Made by a program: the position numbers and the translations under genes. Below are positions 45,902 to 53,603 of a stretch of 59,669 nt of DNA, piece by piece (positions within the stretch are counted from its first letter, which is position 1; every line of letters begins with the position of its first letter). The notes below the pieces were generated by a model. It was not told the origin of the DNA. It ran no database searches and saw nothing but the letters and a program-made list of their open reading frames with translations. Origin of the DNA: JBCCOW01 sp039025855 (GTDB lineage Bacteria > Planctomycetota > Phycisphaerae > Phycisphaerales > Phycisphaeraceae); the NCBI GenBank assembly GCA_039025855.1, contig JBCCNL010000023.1, positions 1 to 59,669 of the forward strand, in the 5' to 3' direction.

Positions 45902-46975
45902 ATGGCCGAGAGCGGTGCAAACGGAACGGGCGGTGGGGGTTCAGAAGAGCAGAAGCCATTGGTCGAGGTGCGGGACCTCAAGACGTACTTCCCGGTGAAG
46001 CGGGGCTTGCTCCGGCAGCACGTGGGGGATGTGCGGGCGGTGGACGGGGTGAGTTTTGATGTGAAGCCGGGCGAGGTGTTGGGGCTGGTGGGAGAGTCGG
46101 GGTGCGGGAAGTCGACGGTGGGGCGATCGATCCTCCGGCTGATCCCGGCGACGACGGGGTCTGTGTCGTTTGACGGGCAGGACGTGTTTGCGGCGGGGTT
46201 CGGAGCGATGAAGAAGCTGCGGCGGGACATGCAGATGATCTTTCAGGACCCGGTGGGGAGTTTGAACCCGCGGATGACGGTGGGGCGGATCATCGGTGAG
46301 CCGCTGCGGGTGCACGGGCTGGCGAAGGGGTCGGAGCTGGAGGACCGGGTGGCGGAGCTGCTGAAGAAGGTGGGGCTGCTGCCGGAGCACGCGGCGCGGT
46401 ACCCGCACGCGTTTTCGGGGGGGCAGCGGCAGCGGATCGGGATTGCGCGGGCGTTGTCGCTGAAGCCGAGATTTATTGTGTGCGACGAGCCGGTGTCGGC
46501 GTTGGACGTGTCGGTGCAGAGCCAGGTGTTGAACCTGCTGAGCGACCTGAAGGAGGAGTTCGGGCTGAGCTATCTGTTCATCGCTCACAACCTGGCGGTG
46601 GTGGAGCACTTCTGTGACCGGATCGCGGTGATGTACCTGGGGCGGATTGTGGAGTTGGCGAGCCGGGAGAAGCTGTACGCGGACCCGCAGCACCCGTATA
46701 CGAAGGCGTTGCTGTCGGCGGCGCCGATGCCGAACCCGAAGGCGGAGCGTCGGCGGATCATGCTGCTGGGGGATGTGCCATCGCCGATCGTGCTGCACGC
46801 GGACGAGAAGTCGGGGGGGTCGGCCAAGGCGCAGCGGCGGGTCGCGATGGAGCAGGCGGAGCTCGAGGCGGAGCAGGAGGAAGGGGTGCAGTACATCCGG
46901 CGGTCGAGTCTGCTGGACCGGCCGCCGTTGGTGGAGGTGGGGGAGGGTCATTGGGTGTCGCGGTCGGCGGGCTGA
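45902..46975 (+). CDS. Oligopeptide/dipeptide ABC transporter ATP-binding protein (OppF/DppF-like)
   Basis: 357 residues. Energises import of peptides or related solutes. 'VRDLKTYFPVKRGLL' is the OppF-type start, Walker A 'LVGESGCGKSTVGRSILRL', Q-loop 'MIFQDPVGSLNPRMTVGRIIGEPL', signature 'FSGGQRQRIGIARALSLKPRFIVCDEPVSALDVSVQSQVLNLL', H-loop 'FIAHNLAVVEHFCDRIAVMYLGRIVE'. The C-terminal extension has 'LLGDVPSPI' and 'GHWV'. The Cys-rich 'SGCRFxxRCP' segment that normally lies between them, which can carry an Fe-S cluster, is replaced by a Glu/Ala-rich helix. No permease or binding-protein genes are adjacent. Confidence 0.9.
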   Translation: MAESGANGTGGGGSEEQKPLVEVRDLKTYFPVKRGLLRQHVGDVRAVDGVSFDVKPGEVLGLVGESGCGKSTVGRSILRLIPATTGSVSFDGQDVFAAGFGAMKKLRRDMQMIFQDPVGSLNPRMTVGRIIGEPLRVHGLAKGSELEDRVAELLKKVGLLPEHAARYPHAFSGGQRQRIGIARALSLKPRFIVCDEPVSALDVSVQSQVLNLLSDLKEEFGLSYLFIAHNLAVVEHFCDRIAVMYLGRIVELASREKLYADPQHPYTKALLSAAPMPNPKAERRRIMLLGDVPSPIVLHADEKSGGSAKAQRRVAMEQAELEAEQEEGVQYIRRSSLLDRPPLVEVGEGHWVSRSAG

Positions 46976-46976
46976 G

Positions 46977-47046
46977 TTTGAACCACGAAGAGCACGAAGG
47001 GCACGAAGCCTGGGCGCGGAGCTCTTCGTGATCTTCGTAGTTCAAA
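46977..47046. repeat. Inverted-repeat element (TTTGAAC...GTTCAAA) after ABC gene
   Basis: 70 bp. Left arm TTTGAACCACGAAGAGCACG with tandem 'CACGAAG' units; right arm CTTCGTGATCTTCGTAGTTCAAA is its imperfect complement. It begins right after the ABC stop and lies just upstream of the rpsP promoter. Likely a dispersed intergenic palindrome that could also end transcription. Confidence 0.6.
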
Positions 47047-47051
47047 GGCTC

Positions 47052-47080
47052 TGGGCAATACTCGCGGGGTGTGTTACAGT
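47052..47080 (+). promoter_or_regulatory. Candidate rpsP promoter
   Basis: TGGGCA (47052-47057), 17 bp, TACAGT (47075-47080), leaving a leader of about 80 bases before rpsP, unlike the leaderless genes nearby. Confidence 0.4.
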
Positions 47081-47166
47081 CTTGAGCTCGCCCTGGCGGA
47101 GTGTCCGCCTCGGCAACTCGTTTTCGTCACGGCCACTCAAAGAGTGAGCCCCCCGGAGACCCTGAT

Positions 47167-47415
47167 ATGGTTCGTTTACGTTTTAAGCGTTTTGGTCGTA
47201 CCCATCGCCCGTATTACCGGCTCTGTGCCATGGACAAGCGGTCGCCCCGTGATGGCCAAGCCATCGAAGAACTGGGCACGTATGACCCGCTGGAGAAGGA
47301 CGACGCGAAGGCGGTGAACTTCAAGGCCGAGCGGGTGCAGTACTGGCTGAGCGTCGGTGCGCAGCCGAGCGAGACAGTGGCGGCGTTGCTGAAGAAGCAC
47401 GGCGTGACGTCGTAA
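47167..47415 (+). CDS. rpsP: 30S ribosomal protein S16
   Basis: 82 residues, full length for S16. 'MVRLRFKRFGRTHRPYYRLCAMDKRSPRDGQAIEELGTYDPL' is the conserved N-terminal two thirds, and 'ERVQYWLSVGAQPSETVAALLKKHGV' the C-terminal helix. GGAG lies eight bases before the ATG. In most bacteria rpsP-rimM-trmD-rplS form one operon; here trmD follows after 86 bp with a TAGC-hairpin repeat in between, and rimM is absent. Confidence 0.97.
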   Translation: MVRLRFKRFGRTHRPYYRLCAMDKRSPRDGQAIEELGTYDPLEKDDAKAVNFKAERVQYWLSVGAQPSETVAALLKKHGVTS

Positions 47416-47430
47416 GCCGTCGGCAGACTG

Positions 47431-47454
47431 CCGGTCGCGAGCGACCGGGCTAAA
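47431..47454 (-). repeat. TAGC-hairpin repeat copy (inverted) between rpsP and trmD
   Basis: On the minus strand TTTAGC, then CCGGTCGC-TC-GCGACCGG, nearly identical to the copy at 491-514. It lies in the rpsP-trmD gap and may affect read-through. Confidence 0.75.
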
Positions 47455-47501
47455 CGCTGCGGCCATGCAAAAAAAATCCATTCACACCGAGTTGATCCGC
47501 C

Positions 47502-48743
47502 ATGATGCGGTTTGATGTCCTGACGCTGTTTCCGGAGATGTTCGAGCAGGTCTTGGGCAGCAGCATCCTGCGGCGTGCAGCGGACGCGGGGGTGGCGTCT
47601 TATCACGTGCACAACATCCGGGATTACTCGGCGGACGAGAAGCACCGTCGCGTAGACCTGCCGCCGTATGGCGGGGGGCCGGGGATGGTGATGCAGTGCC
47701 AGCCGGTGTTTGATGCGGTGACGGCGGCGGAAGCTGAGCAGTCGGACGTGCCGGCGACGCGGGTGGTCATGATGCCGACGGGTCGGCCGATGACGCAGGC
47801 GTTGGTGCAGGAGCTGTCGGAGCAGCCGAGGCTGGTGGTGTTGGCGGGGCATTACGAAGGGTTTGATCAGCGGGTGTTGGATGAGCTTCAGCCGATGGAG
47901 GTCAGCCTGGGGGACTACGTGCTGTCGGGCGGGGAGCTGCCAGCCATGGTGTTGATTGATGCCGTGGTGAGGCTGTTGCCGGGGGCGTTGGGGGATGCGG
48001 GGTCGGCGGCTCAGGACAGCTTTGGGGCGGAGTCGGACGGGCTGTTGGAACACCCGCACTACACCCGGCCGGCGGAGTGGCGGGGGCGGGGGGTGCCGAG
48101 CGTGTTGATGTCGGGGGACCACGAGAAGATCGCGGCGTGGCGGCGGGCGGAGGCGGAGCGGGTGACGCGGGAGCGTCGGCCAGAGCTGTTGGGGCTGGGT
48201 GGGGGCGGCAGCGGTGGCGCGGGTTTGGTGGTGGTGCGCGGTGAGCGGCCGGGCGATGAGGCGGGGATTGGGGCGGTGCAGCGTGAAGCGTTCGGTGGAG
48301 ACGGGGTTGAAGCGGAGTTGGTGGATCAACTGCGGGAACGGGGAGAGCTGTTGGTGTCAGTGGTCGCTGAGGTGAAAGGGCGCATCGTCGGGCACGCGGC
48401 GGTTTCGGAGATGGAGCTCGACGGGCAACTGGCGGTGCGGGGGTTGATGGGGCTGGGGCCGATTGGGGTCTCGAACGATTGGCGAGGGCGAGGGATCGGT
48501 AGGGCTTTGGTGCGTGAGGCGATCGAGCGCAGCCGAGAGCTGGGCGGGCGGGCGGTGTTTGTGCTGGGAGAACCGGGGTACTACAGGCCGCTGGGGTTCG
48601 AGCCCTCCCGCGATCACGGCTTTAGCTCGGACTACGGCGATGGGCCCGAGTTTCAGGTGTCGGTGCTGAAGCCGGTGCGGGAAGGGCAGCGCGGAAAGGT
48701 GCTGTACGCCTCAGCATTCCGGGAGTTACTGCCCGGGTCGTGA
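47502..48743 (+). CDS. trmD: tRNA (guanine37-N1)-methyltransferase fused to GNAT acetyltransferase
   Basis: 413 residues, a two-domain fusion. Residues 1-228 are TrmD, which makes m1G37 in tRNA: 'MRFDVLTLFPEMFEQVL', 'PPYGGGPGMVM', 'LVVLAGHYEGFDQRV', 'VSLGDYVLSGGELPAMVLIDAVVRLLPG' (trefoil-knot SAM site) and 'LLEHPHYTRP'. A glycine linker 'GLGGGGSGGAG' (231-241) leads to a GNAT domain with 'LLVSVVAEVKGRIVGHAAVSEM', the acetyl-CoA loop 'VSNDWRGRGIGRALVREAIERSRELG' and 'VLGEPGYYRPLGFEPS', as in YhbS-like acetyltransferases. There is no stop or start between them. The acetylation target is unknown. The 3' end overlaps the convergent gene by 18 bp. Confidence 0.93.
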   Translation: MMRFDVLTLFPEMFEQVLGSSILRRAADAGVASYHVHNIRDYSADEKHRRVDLPPYGGGPGMVMQCQPVFDAVTAAEAEQSDVPATRVVMMPTGRPMTQALVQELSEQPRLVVLAGHYEGFDQRVLDELQPMEVSLGDYVLSGGELPAMVLIDAVVRLLPGALGDAGSAAQDSFGAESDGLLEHPHYTRPAEWRGRGVPSVLMSGDHEKIAAWRRAEAERVTRERRPELLGLGGGGSGGAGLVVVRGERPGDEAGIGAVQREAFGGDGVEAELVDQLRERGELLVSVVAEVKGRIVGHAAVSEMELDGQLAVRGLMGLGPIGVSNDWRGRGIGRALVREAIERSRELGGRAVFVLGEPGYYRPLGFEPSRDHGFSSDYGDGPEFQVSVLKPVREGQRGKVLYASAFRELLPGS

Positions 48744-50288
48744 GGCGGGTTGTGAGGCGGGTTGTGAGGCGGGTTGCGTCGCGGGAACAGATGCGGGTGG
48801 GGATGTGGACGACGGGTGTTTCGCGACGGGCTCTTCGGCCGGCGACATGCGGATGGTGTCGAGTTCCCAGAACCGGCTGGCGGCGAAGTTGGGGTACGGC
48901 GGGTCGTCGTTGAGGTCCGCGACACTGGTGATGTCCTTGCCGATGGGCAGGAGCAGCGTCGGCTGCGCGGGCAGGGGCGGGATGACCACGTCGGTCTCGC
49001 CGCGGGCTTTGGCTTCGCGGATGATGGCGTAGCGTTCGTGCATGGCCGCATGGAAGGGCTGCACCTCGACGCGGAGCTGGACGAAGGCCTTGATGCCGTT
49101 GCCCTGGGTGAGCAGGACGACGGCGAGGGCGAAGCGGGCGGTGGCGAGCAGGCCACGGGGGATCGTGAGCCGGGCGGGGGCACTTCCGGGGGCTTGGGCA
49201 CAGAACACGGCGATGGTGCCGAAGACGCCGATGAGCGTGAACATGCTGGTGGTGTTGATGGTGCGCGGCGGCGGGTTGCCCTGCATGATGTACTGGGCGG
49301 GGAACCAGGAGCAGACGATCATCAGGGCCCAGAGGGCGACGATGATGAACATCCAGCGGGTGTGGCCATGGGTGATGTCGCGGAGGCGTCGGCCGATCCG
49401 CCAGCCGGTCGGGACGAACAGCAGGGCCGCGAGCAGGACGGCCGGGCTCAACAGGAACGGGATCAGCCACTTGAGCGAATTGGTGATCGAGAAGTCGATG
49501 GCCTGCATGAGCGGGGCCCGCTCGAAGTGGGCCTCACGCACGGCGTTGCCCGGAGCGATCAAGACGATGACCGCACTGATCACCGCGATCACGAACGCGA
49601 CCGAGAGCTGCATCCGGCGGGCGTCTTTGGTGTACAGCGCGATCCCGGCCGCGACGAGGAGCATCCCGCCAAGCATGGGGATCGTGTTGTCGTAGCTGGC
49701 GATGGCCCCGGAGATGCAGAGCGACGAGGCGATGACCAAGGCCCCGCGCTTGAACCGGCCCATGCCGCTCGGATCACGCAGCAGCAGGGCGAAGGCGAAG
49801 AACGCCATGATGAGCACGAGCTGGTTCGTCGCGGCACCGGTCAACCAGAAGAACGCCCGGGACGGCGTCGCCAGCAGCGCGCAGTAGACCGTGAACAGCC
49901 CAAGGCTCAGGCCGACGGCGTGCCAGCGCGAGAGGATGCCGAGCGTCGCGGTCCGCACGAAACACAGGACCGACAGCAGCAGGATGGACATGGTGGCCAG
50001 ACCCACCATCCAGAAGTCTTTAATGAGGTCCATCTGGCTGATGACGATGGCCTCGACGGTCATGTAGAAGTACCGCCCGGTCCAGCCGGTGTAGCGTTTG
50101 ACGATGGTGGCCCCGACGCCGAGGTCGCGGACGTCGTCGGCCATCCCGAAGTCGTCGGTCTGGGGGTGGGCGTAGAAGCTGAGCGTGATGAACATGCCCA
50201 GCAGCGCGCACATCGCGAGGACGAGCGCGACCCAGGACAGTCGGCTGAGCCAGCTGGGGCCGGTGTTGACAGCGGTTTCGGAGGTCAT
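48726..50288 (-). CDS. Polytopic membrane protein, DUF6056/glycosyltransferase-like
   Basis: 520 residues. After the first helix comes 'SFYAHPQTDDFGMADDVRDLGVGATIVKRYTGWTGRYFYMTVEAI': an early acidic pair (DD) followed by a W-GR motif in the first outside loop. This is typical of GT-C-like integral membrane glycosyltransferases and the DUF6056 family. About ten more helices follow, then a C-terminal soluble part. The tail 'ATQPASQPASQPASRPGQ' comes from a 12-bp tandem repeat. The ATG at 50288 is preferred over the TTG at 50300. It follows the methyltransferase by 21 bp. Likely role: transfer of a lipid-linked sugar in the glycan module. Confidence 0.75.
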   Translation of the reverse strand: MTSETAVNTGPSWLSRLSWVALVLAMCALLGMFITLSFYAHPQTDDFGMADDVRDLGVGATIVKRYTGWTGRYFYMTVEAIVISQMDLIKDFWMVGLATMSILLLSVLCFVRTATLGILSRWHAVGLSLGLFTVYCALLATPSRAFFWLTGAATNQLVLIMAFFAFALLLRDPSGMGRFKRGALVIASSLCISGAIASYDNTIPMLGGMLLVAAGIALYTKDARRMQLSVAFVIAVISAVIVLIAPGNAVREAHFERAPLMQAIDFSITNSLKWLIPFLLSPAVLLAALLFVPTGWRIGRRLRDITHGHTRWMFIIVALWALMIVCSWFPAQYIMQGNPPPRTINTTSMFTLIGVFGTIAVFCAQAPGSAPARLTIPRGLLATARFALAVVLLTQGNGIKAFVQLRVEVQPFHAAMHERYAIIREAKARGETDVVIPPLPAQPTLLLPIGKDITSVADLNDDPPYPNFAASRFWELDTIRMSPAEEPVAKHPSSTSPPASVPATQPASQPASQPASRPGQ

Positions 50289-50309
50289 GCCGACGCTCAA
50301 TGGGATGGG

Positions 50310-51095
50310 TTAGGCGGCGGCGCTCAGGGGGGATCCGGCGGTCTGCGGCGTGGGCATCGCGAGGCTGATCGGCTTGCGGGCCACAGCAATCAGCGACGAA
50401 CCAAACGGAACGCGGACCTTCTGAGCCAGCGTGGACTCGACCGTGCAGTAGGCCTGGAGGATGCGGTTGACCGGGCCGCCGGGCGACTTCGGCGGGCTCG
50501 GCTTGGCGGGCCGGAAGCGGTGCATCGCCGCGAGCAGCACTTTGGGCAAGGCCAGCGCGTTGTACAGGTGCCGGCAGTCGAGGAGCTCGCCGTGGCGTTC
50601 GAGAAGCGAGGTCAGGCCGCCACGGGTGTACCGCCGGAAGTGCAGGTTCAGCTCGTCGTGGGCGGTCCAGAGGTTCGGCCCCGCCGGGACGGTCAGCACC
50701 AGCCAGCCGCCGGGGTTGAGCATCCGCATCATGTCGTCGATGGCTGCGTCGTCGTCCTCGATGTGTTCGACCACATCCAGCGTCGTGATCAGATCGAACG
50801 TCATGCCGCGGTACATCGGGTCGCCCAGCGGCTTGTTATAGATGCGGTCCCGCAGCGGGTTGTCGGGCAGGATCGTGTGCTCGTCGATCTCGATGCCCCA
50901 CGCCTCGGCGTCCGGCGCGAGCGAGCTGAGCATCGGCAGCGACAACGCATCCCCACAACCGACATCCAGGATGCGGGCACCGGCCGGCAGATCGGTCAGG
51001 CGGCGAATGGTTTGGACCACCGCCGACTCTCGGCTGCGCCACCACCAGTGCTTGCGGTAGAGCTCGGCGTATCGGATCGCGTATTCGTGTTGCAT
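50310..51095 (-). CDS. SAM-dependent methyltransferase (class I)
   Basis: 261 residues. 'YAELYRKHWWWRSRESAVVQTIRRL' is followed by SAM-binding motif I 'ARILDVGCGDALSLPML', 'AWGIEIDE', 'FDLITTLDVVEHIEDDDAAIDDMMRMLNPGGWLVLTVPAG' and 'HFRRYTRGGLTSLLERHG'. The 'HFRRYT' segment is common in methyltransferases found in surface polysaccharide clusters. GGAG lies five bases before the ATG. The first 100 bp overlap the end of the glycosyltransferase gene in another frame. The acceptor is unknown; glycan methylation is inferred from neighbours. Confidence 0.88.
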   Translation of the reverse strand: MQHEYAIRYAELYRKHWWWRSRESAVVQTIRRLTDLPAGARILDVGCGDALSLPMLSSLAPDAEAWGIEIDEHTILPDNPLRDRIYNKPLGDPMYRGMTFDLITTLDVVEHIEDDDAAIDDMMRMLNPGGWLVLTVPAGPNLWTAHDELNLHFRRYTRGGLTSLLERHGELLDCRHLYNALALPKVLLAAMHRFRPAKPSPPKSPGGPVNRILQAYCTVESTLAQKVRVPFGSSLIAVARKPISLAMPTPQTAGSPLSAAA

Positions 51096-52054
51096 GGCAG
51101 CTCCATCGGGCTATGCGTTTGCGTGAAGACCTCGGCCACGAAGGCGGACGGCCGTTGGCGGACCTCGGTGAACGTGCGGTGGATGTATTCGCCGAGTACG
51201 CCGACCGACAGCAGCTGAACCCCGGCGAGGAACCAGATCGAGATGACGAGTGTGGACCAGCCGGTCGGCATCGGTTGTGAGCCGAAGAGCGAGACGCCGA
51301 GGTAGCCCGCCGCGACGGCGAGCGCGACGATCGAGATGCCAAAGCCGGTCAGCTGCACCAGCTTGATCGGGACGGACGAGAAGCCGAACACGCCCTGCGC
51401 CGCCAGCCCCAGCAGCTTCCAGAGGTTGTATTTGCTCAGTCCGGCGTGGCGCTCGTGACGCTCGTACGGCACGCCCACCTGCGTCCCGCCAACCCACGCC
51501 CGCAGACCCCGCACAAACGGGCTCGACTCGTGCAGCTGATTGATCCGCTCCGCCACGCTCCGCCGGATCACGCAGAAGTCGCCGGCGTCGAGCGGGATGT
51601 CCACATCGCTGACCCACCGCAGCAGCCGGTAGAACCCGGCGTAGGCGATCTTCTTGAGCGGGTGTTCTTTGCGGTGCTGCCGGACGCCGTAGGCGACGTC
51701 GGCGCCGCCTTCGATGGCCGCAATCATCTCAGGGATGACTTCCGGCGGGTCCTGCAGGTCACCGTCGAGCACCGCGATCAGCTCGCCCCGGGCTTCCCGT
51801 AGCCCCGCGGACAGAGCGGCCTGGTGCCCGAAGTTTCGGGTCAGCCGCACCGCCACCACGCTCGGGTCTCGCTCGGCCAGCCCGCGCAGCATCGCGTTGG
51901 TGCGGTCGGTGCTGCCGTCGTTGACGAACACGATCTCGTAGGGCAGACGCCCGAGCCCCTCGAGCATGGCCGAGACCCGCTCGTAGCAGGCGTCGAGCGT
52001 GGCCTGTTCGTTGTAGACAGGGATCACGCACGAGATGGCTGGTCGGTCGGTCAT
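50996..52054 (-). CDS. GtrB/DPM1-like polyprenyl-phosphate glycosyltransferase (GT2)
   Basis: 352 residues. Transfers a sugar to a polyprenyl phosphate. 'ISCVIPVYNEQATLDACYERV', 'YEIVFVNDGSTDRT', 'LTRNFGHQAALSAGLREARGELIAVLDGDLQDPPEVI' (DxD-type GDLQDPPE) and 'GDFCVIRRSVAERI' are diagnostic for this GT2 branch. Two C-terminal helices follow ('LVQLTGFGISIVALAVAAGYL', 'LVISIWFLAGVQLLSVGVLGEYIHRT'). The final 35 residues ('NTNTRSDTPSSTAST...') are low complexity and overlap the methyltransferase gene by 100 bp. First gene of the three-gene glycan module inserted between trmD and rplS. Confidence 0.9.
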   Translation of the reverse strand: MTDRPAISCVIPVYNEQATLDACYERVSAMLEGLGRLPYEIVFVNDGSTDRTNAMLRGLAERDPSVVAVRLTRNFGHQAALSAGLREARGELIAVLDGDLQDPPEVIPEMIAAIEGGADVAYGVRQHRKEHPLKKIAYAGFYRLLRWVSDVDIPLDAGDFCVIRRSVAERINQLHESSPFVRGLRAWVGGTQVGVPYERHERHAGLSKYNLWKLLGLAAQGVFGFSSVPIKLVQLTGFGISIVALAVAAGYLGVSLFGSQPMPTGWSTLVISIWFLAGVQLLSVGVLGEYIHRTFTEVRQRPSAFVAEVFTQTHSPMELPCNTNTRSDTPSSTASTGGGAAESRRWSKPFAA

Positions 52055-52186
52055 AGTCAAAACCCCACAGCGATATCGTCGCGATCCGGCAATGCCCAAT
52101 AATGTCGAGCCCCGCCCGGACCTGTTATCAGGCCTTCCACGGCGGGAGCATGGGGTGGCGGGCCCGGGCCGACCCGGAAATACCGC

Positions 52187-52215
52187 TCGACAAGCGGCAT
52201 TCCTCCAATTACACT
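52187..52215 (+). promoter_or_regulatory. rplS promoter
   Basis: TCGACA (52187-52192), 17 bp, TACACT (52210-52215), giving a leader of about 85 bases. GGAG lies eight bases before the rplS ATG. The best -35/-10 pair in the window. It fits rplS having lost the shared rpsP promoter. Confidence 0.5.
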
Positions 52216-52305
52216 GCTCGGCTCGCCGAAACCCACCCGGCGACATCAACAAGCCCCATTCCTCCCCCCGTACGACCGATCGGGCCCACGCCCGGGAGAC
52301 CCGCC

Positions 52306-52746
52306 ATGAGCGACGCCATCCTCGCCGATATCCAGCAGTCCCAGATGAAGGCCGACCTGCCCCGCATCGACGTGGGCGACACCGTCGATGTCCACGTCCG
52401 CATCATCGAGGGCAGCAAGGAGCGCATCCAGGTCTTCACCGGCGTCGTCATCGCCGACCAGAACGGCGGCCTGGAACGCACCATCTGCGTCCGCCGGATC
52501 GTCGCCAACGAGGGCGTCGAGCGGACCTTCCCGGTGCACTCGCCCCGCATCGCCAAGATCGAGGTCAAGCGGCACGGCGATACCCGCCGGGCCAAGCTCT
52601 ACTTCCTCCGGGACCGCGTGGGCAAGAAGCGCCGCCTGCGTGACCGCCGCCGTGGCATCGGCTACCTCGACTCGGCCGCGTCCGAGCTGCTGGAAGCCAA
52701 GAGCCGGCAGCGCAAAGCCGCCAAGGCAGCCGCCGGCAAGGACTGA
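52306..52746 (+). CDS. rplS: 50S ribosomal protein L19
   Basis: 146 residues, slightly longer than the usual 115-120. 'GDTVDVHVRIIEGSKERIQVFTGVVIADQNGGLERTICVRRIVANEGVERTFPVHSPRIAKIEVKRHGDTRRAKLYFLRDRVGKK' covers the whole conserved domain. The N-terminus has an extra dozen residues and the C-terminus a Lys/Ala-rich tail ('AKSRQRKAAKAAAGKD'). The start is chosen at MSDAIL with GGAG upstream. It is separated from rpsP-trmD by about 3.5 kb of oppositely oriented glycan genes. Confidence 0.96.
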   Translation: MSDAILADIQQSQMKADLPRIDVGDTVDVHVRIIEGSKERIQVFTGVVIADQNGGLERTICVRRIVANEGVERTFPVHSPRIAKIEVKRHGDTRRAKLYFLRDRVGKKRRLRDRRRGIGYLDSAASELLEAKSRQRKAAKAAAGKD

Positions 52747-52814
52747 CCCACCCGGTCACCCTGCCCCTTCCATCTCGACCCGGCGGTCTGCTGTTCCTGA
52801 TCCTCTCGTTCCCC

Positions 52815-53522
52815 ATGAGGTTTTCGACCATGCCGAACCGCCGATCCTTGACCCGCCGACTCTTCACCGCCGCCGCACTCGCCGGTGCTGCTCTCGCTCT
52901 GCCCGCCACGGACAGCGACGCCGAGGTTGTCATCAGCGAGATCATGTACAACCCCGCCAGCTTCGAGGGCTTCCCCGCCCAGGACGGCAAGCCCGGCAAG
53001 CCCAACAAGTCCGAGTGGGTCGAGCTCTACAACACGGGCACCGACCGCGTCGACCTCACCGGCTACCGCCTCTCCGACGAAGAAGGCCAGACCGGCCTCA
53101 TCCCCGGCGGCGTCAAGCTCGAGCCCCAAACCGCCCTCGTGCTCATCCCCGCGGAGCAGTCCATCGCCGAGTTCCAGAAGGCCTGGGGCGAAGGCTTCCG
53201 CATCGTCCGCCTCACCGAATGGGGCACCGGCGGCATGAGCAACCTGTCCAACAGCCCGTCGCCCAGCAACGAGACCCTCAACCTCCTCGACGCCTCCGGC
53301 TCCACCGTCGACTCGGTCAACTTCGACGACGAGTCCCCCTGGCCCAGCGACGACCCGCATGGCCCGAGCATCTACGTCCTGCCCGGTCAGTTGGACAACA
53401 ACGACCAGGCCGGCAGTTGGGCCCGCTCCGCTGTCGGCGTCCACGAAGCCAAGGCCGCAATCCGTGGCCAGCACTTCCGTGACCAGGACATCGGCTCGCC
53501 CGGCGTCGTCGCCGTCGAGTAG
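52815..53522 (+). CDS. Secreted lamin-tail-domain protein
   Basis: 235 residues. Twin-arginine-like or Sec signal: 'NRRSLTRRLFTAAALAGAALALPATDSDA'. The mature protein is one lamin-tail (LTD) beta-sandwich: 'VVISEIMYNPASF', 'SEWVELYNTGTDRVDLTGYRLSDEEG', 'VKLEPQTALVLIPAEQ', 'NETLNLLDASGSTVDSVNFDDESPWP'. LTD proteins are common in planctomycetes as exported proteins of unclear role, often next to nuclease or calcineurin domains; this one is LTD only. ATG 52815 or ATG 52830 could be the start. It ends at a strong bidirectional terminator shared with the convergent PEP-CTERM gene. Confidence 0.85.
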   Translation: MRFSTMPNRRSLTRRLFTAAALAGAALALPATDSDAEVVISEIMYNPASFEGFPAQDGKPGKPNKSEWVELYNTGTDRVDLTGYRLSDEEGQTGLIPGGVKLEPQTALVLIPAEQSIAEFQKAWGEGFRIVRLTEWGTGGMSNLSNSPSPSNETLNLLDASGSTVDSVNFDDESPWPSDDPHGPSIYVLPGQLDNNDQAGSWARSAVGVHEAKAAIRGQHFRDQDIGSPGVVAVE

Positions 53523-53548
53523 CCCACCCGTCCATCACACGCCCACGC

Positions 53549-53582
53549 AAAAAACGCCCGACCCATCGGCCGGGCGTTTTCT
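53549..53582. terminator. Bidirectional rho-independent terminator
   Basis: AAAAAACGCCCG, loop, CGGGCGTTTT: an 8-10 bp stem with A-run on one side and T-run on the other, between the convergent LTD and PEP-CTERM genes. The clearest terminator in the window. Confidence 0.85.
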
Positions 53583-53603
53583 CTTAATTCGGTTCTTGGC
53601 AAG

